In this document: one piece after another, positions 12,525 through 24,180 of the stretch
Layout of the letters: each line of letters opens with the position of its first letter
Position numbering within the stretch: the stretch's first letter is position 1
From: Zygaena filipendulae
Lineage: Eukaryota > Arthropoda > Insecta > Lepidoptera > Zygaenidae
Reading direction: 5' to 3'
Length of the DNA: 64,000 nucleotides
Assembly (NCBI GenBank): GCA_907165275.2
Contig: OU015664.1
Coordinates: 9,200,001 to 9,264,000, forward strand
Notes under the pieces: model-generated
What the model saw: the letters and a program-made list of their open reading frames with translations, nothing else
What the model was told of the DNA's origin: nothing
Database searches by the model: none
Translations under genes and position numbers: made by a program

Positions 12525-13160
12525 ATCTATTTATTTATTCTTTATTGCACAGTATGTACAAATGGCGAACTTAATTCTCTACCAGTTAACCATTGGGTAG
12601 ACAGAGAGATATAGAAGATGGGGTGTGAAAACAAAACAATATATAATAAACTTAATACTAGATACTAATATGTAATTAATAACTAAACCATAAAGACGTA
12701 ATTTACTCACAATAAATACTATAATACATGCATATTCTACACATACCGATACAATAAAATACATACATACATACATATATACGTATATACGTACCATATA
12801 CATACAATATACATACATATACGTACATACATACCATATTATACATACATACTGAGTGGACATACATAAATATATAATAATATACTTACTTACCTAAAAA
12901 TATAAAAGTTGAGAAAACGGGAGGGACGCAAGTTTTAAATCGCCATTCAAGGCAAGCTGCTGGACTCCAAGAAATGACTCCTCACTCTACTCTTAAATAT
13001 TAATTTGTTGGGGCATTTACGCAGCTCTACAGGCAAGCCATTCCAGTGTCGTACGGCAGTTACAACAAAATGTTTTGAAATGAATCCGGTATGATGAGAA
13101 GGAATATAGAGAAGGAGGTTATTAGAGGATCGTAGTGAGAGTGAATGAGAATCGGAAAGA
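12525..13160 (-). mobile_element. 3' end of a non-LTR retrotransposon
   Basis: On the minus strand about 70 uninterrupted codons end at the TGA at 12949-12947. They contain ISKHFVVTAVRHWNGLPVEL and IFKSRVRSHFLES, the conserved C-terminal tail of CR1/jockey-like reverse-transcriptase ORFs. A roughly 400-bp 3' UTR ends in AATAAAGAATAAATAAATAG. The 5' part is missing, as is usual for 5'-truncated LINE insertions. The clade is uncertain. Confidence 0.65.
12755..12870. repeat. TACA/TATACG microsatellite
   Basis: Imperfect tandem tetranucleotides (acatacatacat, with tatacgta variants), lying inside the 3' UTR of the LINE fragment. The open frame they create on the minus strand is a tyrosine/valine-rich artefact. 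Confidence 0.7.
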
Positions 13161-13615
13161 ATTTTAAATTGAGACTTTAATTATTCGGGACAGTGTGGAT
13201 CATGTAAAATAGAAAATATATGTATAATATATCATGATTATAACAGTATTTTATTTGAATATCATTTATTTTTATTTGAGTATTATTTGAATTTAAAGTC
13301 AAATCGTTCAGATCATTTCAAAATACATGGTAAAATAAAAGTAATTTTGTATTTTACTAGTTATGCCCGCAGTTTTACCGACCCGCGTGAGTTTAAGAAT
13401 TCTCGCAGGAACTCTTATTAATTCTCTTTCATAAAACTTTCTCCTGAGCCGTTATCGAATTTTTACGACACTAATGCGGCACGGCAATGGATTTTTTTAA
13501 AATAAATAGTATAAAATTGAAATAACATGTTTTGTGATTTTCATATAAACTAACTTTATATGAATAATGAAATCCTCAAAATTGAAAAATAATTGCTCGA
13601 TAAGTCAATTCTTTA

Positions 13616-14126
13616 ATGCTACTGCTCCACCTGCGTTAACGTTAACGTTGATGTTAATTTCCAATTACGCTTTCATTAGGGCCTAAAATACGTGTTGGCT
13701 ACATTTAGTTTGTAACGTGCGCCGTTAAGCGTTAATTTCTAGTGAAATAACTAGTTAACACAAAATGGCGGTCGAAGCTTCAAACAGCAGTTTTTTTGCA
13801 ATGGCGGTAGAAGCAGCTGTAATTTTAGACCAATCCAATGTCGTATTTTTATTGTTCCCGCCAAAACAAAGTAAGTACGGTCTTGCTCCGCGCGTGCGCC
13901 ACGCAGAATGAGAAGGCGTTAATGTAGCCAACACCGCTTAGTGCGCTAAATAACGCGCTAAAACCCTTTGATGTGTCCAAAAAACCGACCCCCGAGCTAA
14001 TCCGTTAACGCGTTAAAATGTTGGCCACATCCACGTAGTGATTACCTTCTCTCTGGCCACATCTACGTAATGCCTTCTTTAGCGCACTAATTAACGCGTT
14101 AACACGCAGGTGGAGCAGTAGCATAA
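13616..14126. mobile_element. Non-autonomous DNA transposon, about 0.5 kb
   Basis: The left end atgctactgctccacctgcg is matched exactly in inverted orientation by the right end cgcaggtggagcagtagcat, and both are followed inward by gttaac-rich blocks. The interior has subterminal gttaacg/cgcgttaa repeats, two atggcggt(c/a)gaagc words and no transposase. The flanks do not settle the target duplication. Confidence 0.65.
14038..14057 (+). repeat. Recurrent 20-nt word, copy 1
   Basis: gtgattaccttctctct lies between ggccacatccacgta (14023-14037) and ggccacatctacgta (14055-14069), so an insert or tandem unit is flanked by a 15-bp near-exact duplication. Other copies of the word are at 52023 and 58791. 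Confidence 0.5.
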
Positions 14127-14634
14127 AAGAAAGGAGTCGAAGTAATTTCTCGAGCAACTTGTTATATAACAGTAGGTATGTATATATCTACTGTATGTAC
14201 AGTAGGGGCCTAATGTGAATGAGCTAGTCGATTTCGTCAGTGTAGCTCACAAATTCACAATACCTATAGACGTTTTGACGTCAAGGTACCTATAGACGTT
14301 TGAAATTGCGAATTAGTAAGGATGACAAACCTTGCTTCTGTTGATCTTGCTTCAATGGCAATCCTATAGAATATTAATGAACGTTAATCAAATATAATAT
14401 GTATGTATATACATACAAGTATTATAAAATCACGAGTAGGTGTTTCTACTATAGCAGTGGCAATTGGCATAACCTTCGTTAAAGTGTAAAATTTTAAGTT
14501 CATCTGATTAAAATTAGTAATAACAATACCAATAATAATGCCCAATATCTAACAGCCTGCATGGTCCTGAACTAAGCAGAGCTTGCACCATGCGTATACC
14601 GGACAACCTTAGCTTTACTTAATATTATAAAGCT

Positions 14635-14832
14635 GAAGATATTATAAAGTTTGTTTGTTTGGTTGAATACGCTATTCTCAGGAACTACTGGTTCGAATTG
14701 AAAAATACGTTTTGTGTTGGATAGTCCATTTATCGAGGAAGGCTTATAAGTAGGCTGTATAATATTACGCTAAGACCAATAAGACCGGAGCATCTAATTA
14801 ATGCCGGTGAAACCACGGGACATAGCTAGTAC
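14635..14832 (-). repeat. Diverged interspersed repeat
   Basis: It runs from attataaagtttgtttg through ctcaggaactactgg to gccggtgaaaccacgggacatagctagt, the reverse complement of the family start. Confidence 0.5.
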
Positions 14833-14870
14833 TTATATATGTATATTTCTGTAAATATCTATACCATACC

Positions 14871-15079
14871 AATATAATATTATAAAGAGGCAAAGTTTGT
14901 AAGTTTGTGAGTATGTGACGTTGTATGGGGTAATCTTTGGATCTATTGAACCGATTTGGAGAATTCTTTCACTTATAGGAAGCTACGGTAGTTGTGAGTG
15001 ACATAGGGTACTTTATATCCGGAAATTCTCGCGGGAACTTCGAAATTACCGCGGGTGAAACCGCGGAGGACAGCTTGTA
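14871..15079 (-). repeat. Interspersed repeat, full length, 'aaagaggcaaagttt' subtype
   Basis: It starts atattataaagaggcaaagt and ends with attaccgcgggtgaaaccgcggaggacagctt. It lies next to the copy at 14635-14832 in the same orientation, so this is a local tandem of two related insertions. Confidence 0.6.
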
Positions 15080-15730
15080 TACAACATATCTTGGCTTATT
15101 TAAATTAAGAACCGATGAATTTACAAATCTTATTATCTTAAATCTTAGGAGTTTAAGAATTTTTTTTTATGTAAATATAGTAATTATTTTATGTTTTCCT
15201 AAAAGTAAGTTATATAATTATTCACGAACTTATATTACCAATTGTTTTAAGAAATTATTATATTCCACGTATATTACATTTACCGCGTTTACGAAAATTG
15301 GAATAATATAAAGTGTTTGATGTGTTTCGTATAGTAGGTACCTATCTAAGTGGACGTAAATAGACGCTACTGATACAAGTTTTGTGTGCAATCGATTATT
15401 TTTTACTAATAAATGAAATGTGTGTTATATTTTTACAAGCCGGCAATAAATCATCTCGGAACTACGAGTACCTACAAGAATCCGTAATAATATGTTATTC
15501 CCAATGTGTTTATTGCAGAACATTACTTCGCTCGTTAGAGCTACACAAACAAATGAAACATACGATAAATGAAGGATGCGGTTTGGAAACTCTCACAATC
15601 AACACTATTTGGAAAATATCTGTACAAGTAATGATATTTTCTAAATGGTAGGTAAATTCAGGGTGTCCGGTGTCATCAATGTATGATATTTTATAAATAA
15701 AACTCTGCTCATTATTTAAAGTATGTTCGA

Positions 15731-15779
15731 GCTCAGAGCATGGACCAATTAAACAAGTTTATTGGTCCATGGCTCAGAG
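15731..15779. repeat. Imperfect hairpin
   Basis: ctcagagcatggaccaat is followed by attggtccatggctcagag, pairing except for one bulge. Outside, gttcgag is directly repeated at both sides. Confidence 0.4.
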
Positions 15780-16556
15780 TAATAAATATACTGTTCGAGT
15801 AAGTTCGGACATGGATCAAGGACGGATACCTACCCCACCTTTTTCTTTCAATCTATCCAAAATTGATCGCAGAGAATTACCTAATGTTATTTTTTTATCC
15901 ATCCAGCCATCCATCCATCATGAAATAATATAGTATATACATACTTTTTCCCTCATGGGTTGAATTTAAAAAAAAATCCCTTTGTTTGTTTGCCTTTACG
16001 ACGCAAAACATAACTCAGTTACTGACTTGTAGCTCAAATTACTAACAAATTCTGTACGGCAACAATTATTATTATTATGATTGTTCTTCATACCTAGACG
16101 CTTGACGTTACTTGAAAACTACTTTGTCCTTAACAGTAAACTATTGTTCAATTTCTAAAATAAATCGAATTTCCCCAATTGAATTGAAAGTCGGGAAATA
16201 ACATTATTTCTATACTTATAGAATATAATCAAATATAATTTATTACTTGTCCAATAAGCTTTTAGCTTACTGGTCCATTGTTTAGATTCTAATTTCGTCG
16301 GAATTCAGAACCAGAACAAAGATAGCTACATTAAAACGCAGAGCTTACTTCACGACTTTCCTATTTCTAACAACTGAATGTGGTTTTATTTAAGTATCTA
16401 CAACAGCAGTAAATCTCATTTTATCATCTGTTTAGAAAAACATGCCTACTAATAAATTCATTAAATATCTTTTCTGGGAAATGATAAGTATGTGTAATCT
16501 AATCAAAGTTGTCACTTTAATTATTATTTATTCAACGAAAGTTGTCTTACTACCTA

Positions 16557-17215
16557 CAAGCTGTGCCCCGCGGTTTCACCCGCGGTAATTTCGGAGTTCC
16601 CGCGGGAATTCCGGGATAAAAAGTACCCCTTATCTTTCTCTGTACCTCTGAAAATGTGCATGCCATATTTTATCCAAATCCGTTCAGCCGTTTTTGCGTT
16701 ATTGAGTAAACGTAGGAGAGGATAAGAGCTCGAAAGCGCATTTTCATCCGACTTGCTTCAAATTTATCGTCACTGCTCGGCTCCTATGTATCTTAGCGTT
16801 ATGTTATATAGCCTATAACCTGCCCAGGAGTATAATAATAATAATAATCCACATCACAACACACAGATCTACTTGATCCCACAGTAAGCTAATATAGCTG
16901 TGTCGTCGAAACCAAGTAAACGTGGTATATACTACATAGAATTACTTATATATTATACTATAGATATATAAACACACCCAGACTGGAAAATGGAACCCTG
17001 TGTTCATCACACAAAATTAACCCCCACCGGGAATCGAACCCGGAACCCCTTGATTAGCGGGTAGGCATGGTGACCTCTGCGCCAATCGGGTCGTCAAGTA
17101 TGGACTACAATCGTACCAAGATTGGTTAAAATCCCTTCAGTAGTTTTTGACCCAGCGTGCACATACAGACAGACAGACAGACAAAAATTTACTAATTGCA
17201 TTTTTGCCATCAGTA
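16557..17215 (+). repeat. GCGGG-type repeat split by a SINE
   Basis: The left part (16557-16828) starts agctgtgccccgcggtttcacccgcgg. The right part (17102-17215) carries the family's distal segment (ggttaaaatcccttcagtagtttttgacc and the gaca repeats). A tRNA-derived SINE sits between them, giving a nested insertion that orders the two events in time. Confidence 0.55.
16834..17096 (-). mobile_element. tRNA-derived SINE with complete ends
   Basis: On the minus strand a pol III A box (tggcgcagaggtc) and B box (ggttcgattcc) are followed by a body containing gtgtgatgaacacagggttcca. The 3' tail is (att)n. The element is flanked by the 5-bp direct duplication agtat at 16829-16833 and 17097-17101. 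A related copy lies at 63125-63358. Confidence 0.7.
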
Positions 17216-17339
17216 TCGATCACCATTCATCCTCCAATATTAATTTTGAATATATATTCAATGTGCAGAATTGACCTCTCTACAGTTTTATTATAAGTAT
17301 AGACACAGATAATATAATACGTATAGATATTAAAAGACT

Positions 17340-17400
17340 GACTGACCCCCGCGGTTTCACCCGCGGTAATTTTGGAGTTCCACACACTCAGGGTCACTTT
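17340..17400 (+). repeat. GCGGG-type repeat end fragment
   Basis: Only ccccgcggtttcacccgcgg and taattttggagttcc are kept. Confidence 0.5.
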
Positions 17401-17417
17401 AGTTTCCTATCTATAAT

Positions 17418-17960
17418 TTATTTATTTATTTATTTAAGTACACAAAACAGATTGTAGTCATTACAATTTTTACTTATTGTAGTGTATTATTATATGTTCC
17501 GACCACAAACCAGAGATATGCATACCTAGAAAGACTAAAAATATCGAGCAAAGTACAAAGTAATATTTAAATTTATTTAGATATTTATGGATCTCAGAAA
17601 AAATAGAGCCACAATTAGCAAGTGCGACGGAGGTAGTCGTTGATATTTTTTAAGTATACTCTAAAATTACAATTAAGGACGTCCACATCTTCACCTTTAG
17701 CGACGAGTTCATTGTATTGGCGACACATCCGTACAACTGGATTGTAAAAAGATGTGTTTTTAGTGAATATCCGAAGTAAGAAGGTATTGGGACGTCAAGA
17801 GCGATAATTGGTATTGAAATTTCAAAGCAGATAAGATGTAAGGGCTATCGATCTGGTGGTGTATTATTTTATGTAGCAGGATCTGGGTCTCTACACTTGC
17901 GACGGGTTTCTAAAAAGAGCATACTGTCATGTTTTCTGTTAAGTCGTTCCTTATTTCAGG
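17418..17960 (-). mobile_element. 3' end of a second non-LTR retrotransposon
   Basis: On the minus strand the frame ending near 17614 reads NTFLLRIFTKNTSFYNPVVR, then MCRQYNELVAKGEDVDVLNC. This is the usual C-terminus of R1/jockey-type ORF2 proteins. An in-frame TGA is present just upstream, so the copy is dead. The 3' UTR ends in aataaataaataaataaa. Confidence 0.6.
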
Positions 17961-18516
17961 GAATTCTAGCATTATGTCATGGCAACACTGTTATTTAGTC
18001 GGTACCCTCATTCCCATTTGATAAATTAAAGTAGTGTACGCATACTGACAGTAACTGTCACAGTTGCAGTATCCCACGGAAATCAATATATGACGTCATA
18101 AATCGTCCCTATTTTGTACAGTGAGCACTGGCGCTTTCGAGATAAGGTGCTCTCAGTGTTTTGATCACGTGATCAACTTCGGACCAATGATTGGTAGGGT
18201 GGGTCACTTATGTATGGAGAAAAAAAAAAGTTTAGTTTTTATACGGGCACAGTGACAAAAAGGTGCTAAATTATGAGTGTAAATATATTATGAAGTTTCA
18301 TTGCAATCGGAATCAATCTTCTGCCTCCGGATTCATTTGAAAATCATCAACACATAATTGTTAAAAAAGGTCTAACACTATGGCATATTAAGTTACACTA
18401 ATGAACACTATTTATAAATAAAAGTCTTAAATCCATAGTAAATATAGGTTTATTAAAGAGGAAACAATTTTTACAGGAAAAATTATAAAGAATAATTTAT
18501 TAAAGTGAAGGGTTAA

Positions 18517-19235
18517 CTATGTGGCGAAATCTTTTTTGCTGTCGAATTTCGGCATTGCTTTTCTCGATTCTATCTGGGCTTTGATAAAATCTTCTGTCAT
18601 TGTCTTACTGCATAAAGTTACTGAAGCTTCGGTCACAGCTTTAACTGCTCTTCCTACTGCTTGTATGTGACACGGAAGACGTAATAAATCCAATTCTCCT
18701 GCTCCTTTTACTTGAATAAACATTTGGAGATTTTCTTCGGTTACAGATCTTAATAACGGTGGCTCAGTGATATTTGCTTGCCAATTCAAAGGGTCATAAT
18801 ATGTTAATGCGTTAAAGTTTATCTTTGGTACCTGAAACAGACGCAATTTTTTGGTGTTTCTGATCTAGCTTTCAAAAACATACATTGCAAGCAATAAGTT
18901 TTCCGGGTGCGCAAAATAGCTGTGTCTTTGAATTACTGGGTCAATAACGGTTTTTAAAGTTGTTGGTAAATATCTGGTGAGCTCGCGACCCATCTTTACA
19001 GCTAGAATGGGTTTTTATAGGAAACCATAGTGGAGCGTAAACCTTGACAATATAAGTTGCAAGAGTTAATAGATTTTCAGAGGCAGGTTCAACTGAAACA
19101 TACAGACGGAGAATCCTGTTGGCACGAGTTAACCACCGGGCATGGGACATTTTGCCTGGTAATTTGTTAGCTAAATCGCTAGGATATATGCCTGTTGAAA
19201 TTGCTTCAACTATTCTGTACAAGTATTTTTTTTAG
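18517..19235 (-). pseudogene. Broken copy of an uncharacterised multicopy arthropod protein (left arm)
   Basis: Minus-strand segments in order read: RIVEAISTGIYPSDLANKLP, then LATYIVKVYAPLWFPIK, a frameshift near 18990, VIDPVIQRHSYFAHPENLLL, an in-frame TAG near 18868, and finally an open 109-codon piece (LRLFQVPKINF through PCHIQAVGRAVK to ESRKAMPKFDSKKDFAT). The pattern matches a large family of unnamed, transposon-like proteins repeated in many arthropod genomes. I cannot name a function. The copy lacks the N-terminus and is interrupted twice, so it is not a working gene. Confidence 0.6.
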
Positions 19236-19696
19236 TACAGACCAAAAATACTTGTACAGAATAGTTGAAGCAATTGCAACAGGCATATTTCCTAGCGATT
19301 TAGCTAACAAATTACCAGGCAAAATGTCCCATGCCCGGTGGTTTTGAATTTTGAAAGATAGATCAGAAATTGCGTCTGTTCCAGGTACCAAAGATAAACT
19401 TTACATTAACATATTATGACCTTTTGAACTGGCAAGAAAATGTCACTGAGCCACCGTTATTAAGATCTGTAACCGAAGAAAATCTCCAAATGTTTATTCA
19501 AGAAAAAGGAGCAGGAGAATTGGATTTATTACGTCTTCCGTGTCACACACAAGCAGTAGAAAGGGCAGTTAAAGCTCTGACCAAAGCTTCAGCCACTTTA
19601 TTTAATAAAACAATGACAGAAGGTTTTATCAAAGCCCAGATAGAATCGAGAAAAGCAATGCCGAAATTCGACAGAAAAAAAGATTTCGCCACATAG
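19236..19696 (+). pseudogene. Broken copy of the same gene (right arm)
   Basis: The plus strand reads YLYRIVEAIATGIFPSDLAN to MSHARWF and then a TGA. It resumes after a deletion of about 300 bases as an open 108-codon segment, LRLFQVPKINFTLTYYD to KAMPKFDRKKDFAT, with its stop at 19694-19696. It differs from the left arm at about 16 of 108 residues. The segment is divergently oriented to its partner. Confidence 0.6.
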
Positions 19697-20130
19697 TTAA
19701 CCCTTCACTTTAATAATTATTCTTTATATTTTTTCCTGTAAAAATTGTTTCTCCTTGAACTTAACCAATTTCATATTTATCATTGCTAAAAACTATTACG
19801 CATGAAATCTGATATCAATAACTTGAGAAAAGCATTAGTACATTTACACAAAAAAATCTACTTTTTTTTAATAATTCTATGACATTCCGGAGGCAATAAA
19901 ACTTAAAATAATCTAACAAAACTTTACATATCAATTAACGACGTCATTTGGCACCTTTTTAATGCTGAGCATATTAGAAAAACGAGAAAAAAAAAATTTG
20001 ACCCACCCTATGATTGGTCCAAGTGATCAACAGCGTGACATGACAATGACGTGGATGACAGTATACTACGTTCCTTTTAAACAGTAACCATTATAGCTAA
20101 CTATTATGGAACAGCTTCGCAGTATACTAA

Positions 20131-20350
20131 ACTAGTTGTGCTGCGCGGTTTCACCTGCGTTAATTTCAGAGTTCCCGCGGGAATTCCGGGATAAAAAGTA
20201 CCCTAGGTGTTAATCTGATGTATAAGCTATATTATTGTAAAGTTTCATTTAAATCCATCCAGTAGTTTTTGCGTGAAAGAGTAACAAACATCCATCCATC
20301 CATCCATCCATACATTCTTACAAACTTTCGCGTTTATAATATTAGTAGGA
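20131..20350 (+). repeat. GCGGG-type interspersed repeat, full length
   Basis: It runs from actagttgtgctgcgcgg to tttataatattagtagga, with an internal (catc)n stretch at 20289-20310. Confidence 0.65.
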
Positions 20351-22757
20351 TTGACGTCATACCTTAAAGTGCCTGCAGTGAATATCGGAACATACCCTTA
20401 ATCTGTTATCGGTAGACTAATAAAGAATAATGAGTTCTTTTAACTACGTTCAATCATGAGTTTGTTGTATAATTAATACCGCATAACAGTACGATGATAA
20501 TAAGTGTATAAAAATTAAGCGATTTCTGTTTGTTAAATGGTAATTAACGAAACGGAAATTATATCCTTTGACGTTTAGTCTTGCGGACATGGCTGTTAAC
20601 AGTTTGGTTTTAGGGCTGGGATGGGGCGTGCGCCACTTTCAATGCAAGGTCATTGCGCACTGGTGATCAATTAACTATAGGTATAATCCGCATAGAATTA
20701 ATAGGCATAGAACCGTATTTAAGCACATGGAGAGTCATGCACTCTTACGGGTGGTGAAACCAGCTTATTGCGTCTTTTGACGTGAATGTAATTTCGTGCC
20801 TTTCGTGCTTCAATTTCGATCGGGATTTTGGAAGAAATTAATATCTCATTGACAATATATTCCTCGCTTCGCTCGCTTCCTCGTTCTTTTGTTTTGTTTT
20901 CATCATCAAAGGTAGCTTGGAAGAGAATTCTCGTAAGCAATAAGAGCTCTTGCCTATCGATTGCCTAAATGGTGTTATTATATAAGTTTAATAAAATATT
21001 TGAACGATAACGATCGCGATATTGTTACCATCACTGAACTTATGCATAAAGTTACAAATAGATGGAAAAAATTAAGTTAAAATGTTGAAAACTTAATGAT
21101 TAACTGTACCGAACTTCTAGGATATTTGATATTTCGATACTTAATATAGGTGAGTATAACTAGGTACAAAAAAACGTAGAGAGACCAAAAATAGAACATA
21201 AAACTTTACACACAACTTCGTATACACTTGGTAGCAATAAAAATTTGATATAATATTATGTTAATTCTATTCATTAGCAAATTTTCATAAATACTTTGAT
21301 TCATTATAATAAAACACAATTAGTTGTAAGGAAAGACGTTTTTGTACTGAGACGTGAAGCTTTTGATCGGCATATGAAAGTAACAAAGATCAATTAAGAT
21401 GCCAAAGACGGTTCGAGTTGCTACAATTTTTTTACATAATCTTTTTCATGGTTATATTTATTTTATACTACCTACAAGAACTATAGGTAGATACGCCTAT
21501 TTACCTAGCTTTTTATAGACTCCTACTTGCTGAAATTAAAATGTAAACTCAAGTTTGCTTGAATATTTTAAAATATGGCCAATTAGCGATGCAAATATGA
21601 GATTTAAAATTATTGATTTTCACTTTCATGAAATTTCTTAGTAGGTGTAGTCTTTTTATTTTGAAAATGCTACCTGAATTTTTGATATTGAATCAATTTT
21701 GAACTTAGCAGGTAAATTATATATGTATGGATACCGACAGCCACCACCAGAGCGACACAGTGTCAAAAATAGAATGTTTTTTATATTTGTATATATGTAT
21801 GTTAGTTTGTAAGGTATTTATCTATGGGCCCATGTTGCCTGATAACAAAACAAATAAATATGTGTATTGTGTTACTCTTTCACGCAAAAACTACTGAACG
21901 GATTTTAATGATACTTTACAATAATATAGCTTATACATTAGAATAACACATAGTGTACCTTTAGCTAGTTTTTTTGTTTATTTTTTGTATCGCTTTTATG
22001 GCCTTACTACTAAAACGATCATCATGAAATTTTGCATATCCACGCATTGTTAGGTGCACAAAAAAGAAATTTAAAGTACCTACCTACTGTTTCATGTTTT
22101 CAATGCATTACGCCACAAACACTAAAACAAATGTGAGATAAAACATGAATGAGATGAGTGACTAGTGAATGTAACTATACCTACTAAAGATATGAAATAC
22201 ACAAGGATCTTTGTATAAAGGTCACTGACTTGTCACTAAATATAAGTTACGGCTTTTAGCTTTAATCTTATCTATTGTACTTGAAGAATGAATATTTTTA
22301 TTATGATATACTTTGTATTAGAATATCTCTAAGTGGAACAAACATTCGGAATAAAATCTAATATCCTTCCATTATTTTATTTCGTCTGAATAATTTAGAT
22401 ATTGTAGTGTAGATACTTATACCGCGGTTGTTCAGGGACAAAAGTGGTAGTTTATGGGTTTTGAACTCGCGGCAAGAAACGATGGTTAAAAATACAACAC
22501 ACGCTCATACACTTCTCTTTGAAGACAAAAAAATATGGTTTCTCTTTATTTATATCTATACCATTGCAAAGCAAAGGACGTCATTTCTTGATTTGAAACA
22601 ATGGTTGATTGAATTACTTAAGTGAATGAGTAATTATGACATATTTTTATGATGTCAACATGAAATCTAATGGAGAAGTTTACTCACCTACTCATACTCG
22701 CACAACCGAAATTATCGAAGCTGAAAACAACTTCCTTTTACCTATGTCCTATATCTA
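20351..22757. other. Non-coding stretch without a recognised gene
   Basis: AT-rich, stop-dense DNA. The 73-codon minus frame at 20719-20940 and the 65-codon plus frame at 22428-22625 have no recognisable domain, start context or splice support. A partial interspersed repeat is at 21868-21970. Confidence 0.45.
21868..21970 (-). repeat. Truncated interspersed repeat
   Basis: It contains gttactctttcacgcaaaaactactgaacgg to aacacatagtgtacctttagctagt, the distal half of the family joined directly to its outer end. Confidence 0.45.
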
Positions 22758-22905
22758 ACTAGGTGTTCCCAGTGGATTCACCCGCGGTAACTTCAGAGTT
22801 CCTGCGGGAATTCAAGGTTAAAATATAACCTATGTTACTCAGGGATAATTTAGCATTCTAATGGTGACAGAATTTTTTTAATCGGTCCAGTAGTTTTTGA
22901 GTTAA
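22758..22905 (+). repeat. GCGGG-type repeat, 3'-truncated
   Basis: It runs from actaggtgttcccagtggattcacc to cggtccagtagtttttgag. Confidence 0.55.
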
Positions 22906-23105
22906 ACCGTAACAATCGATTTCCAATTTCCAAGTTCAAGGGGATTGCGTACGAATTTACCTTGCAAAAGTCCATGTTTTATAAAGTAACATGAAAGTTC
23001 GAATAGGTAAGTATCTATGGTTTCGATTCTGTACAAAAATAAAGTGTGATAAACAGAAATAAATCGATAAGTGATCATCAAATAAAATTAAAGGGTGAAA
23101 TCCCT

Positions 23106-23312
23106 ATACTAATATTATAAATGCGAAAGTAACTCTGTCTGTTTGTCTCTCTGTCTGTCTGTTACGCTTTCACGCCTTGGCGGCTCAACCGATCATCATG
23201 AAATTTTGCATACACATCAGGGGGCAGAGAAGGATATAGGGCACTTTTTGTACCGGGATTCCCGCGGCAATTCCGAAATTAACGCGGGTGAAACCGCCGG
23301 GAACAGCTAGTA
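23106..23312 (-). repeat. GCGGG-type interspersed repeat, full length
   Basis: It starts tactaatattataaatgcgaaagt, contains the (ctgt)n stretch and ccgatcatcatgaaattttgcat, and ends attaacgcgggtgaaaccgc..ctagta. This is one of the best-kept copies and is useful for a consensus. Confidence 0.7.
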
Positions 23313-23439
23313 ATCTATGAGATATCTCGTCTAGATTCGATGATATTTTTGTTCAGAGAACTTCCGTTCTCTCGTTAATCAACATACAGGAATAACCTCT
23401 TTTTGCAACCTCTCATTGATATAATAAGCCACAGTGTTC

Positions 23440-24180
23440 CTGATATTCCACTGGATATTGTTTACCAATTGCTTTCTAAATGTGTCACAGTGAGATCATC
23501 GGACTGCGTGCCATATGACGTGCTAGGGTTGCCGCTTGTGAACGGCGTGCTATCTTTGTAGCTAACTAGACTTATTGTATGCGATTGAAAGATTTACTTA
23601 TGGATCGCTGATTAGTTGAATGTTGCCACCCAACTCTCTCTCTATGCCTGGCCTTATCTTATTTCGATTGAAATCGGTTCTCGCTGTCGTTATATTTGCC
23701 ATGCACGTCGGTTCTCGGTCATCGAGACATGTATTTGAAATTTCTTTAGGTTACCCTTTTTATGACGGACATTAAAGTTTGAAGGAATCTCTCTCGTTTT
23801 TTCGGATCGGTCGCGGACCAGACAGAATTTGTCTGGTCATTGATCCTCAGGTCTTCTCATTACATACCACTTGAAATGTGCTTTCAAGAGTTTTTCTTCC
23901 ACTAGTCAGTGTTCTTCCACTTCTTCGAAGTTCGAAGCCACGACCATCGAATTACTGTCCGGAGCTCTTACCGCTACCTAACCGTTGCTTGGCGACCGTG
24001 CTAACGTAAATGGATTATATGGCGCGTCAACAGTTTTATTTTGTTTTTTTTTTTTTTTTTTCTAAACGCCGCTGGCCATCTGGAATTCCCACTTCAGGTA
24101 CTTTTATTTCTAGTCAATCCCTGCAAATCGTAATTTGAACGGAGTCGGCAATGACGAATAGGGACTGGTTTTTTCTTTCG
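23440..24180. other. Unassigned stretch of higher G/C content
   Basis: Base composition is more balanced than in the surroundings. There are C-rich tracts and a 17-T run at about 24045-24061, and many stop codons. It could be the 5' part of a retroelement or an untranslated exon. I cannot support either. Confidence 0.3.

Larger units (their letters stand above)
18165..20035. repeat. Long inverted repeat carrying two copies of a gene fragment
   Basis: Two arms, 18165-19233 and 19236-20035, are reverse complements with a very short loop (about 19220-19250). By eye more than nine bases in ten match, including the outer non-coding ends (gaccaatgattggtagggtgggtc against gacccaccctatgattggtcc). 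The right arm lacks about 300 bases present in the left. Both arms contain the same C-terminal coding segment plus its 3' flank up to a shared tagttaacccttcacttta. The structure resembles a foldback transposon or a hairpin-RNA locus. Confidence 0.75.

Noticed and set aside
12579..12863. 94-codon Tyr/Val/Met-rich minus frame
   Set aside because: It is produced by the TACA microsatellite.
15382..15651. 89-codon frame with CVYCRTLLRSLELHKQMKH resembling a C2H2 zinc finger
   Set aside because: Spacing between the second Cys and first His is 9 rather than 12, there is no neighbouring finger, and the start and splice context are unsupported.
16990..17100. tRNA-like sequence with A and B boxes
   Set aside because: There is no acceptor-stem pairing, and a SINE body with (att)n tail and target duplication follows; it is a SINE head, not a tRNA gene.
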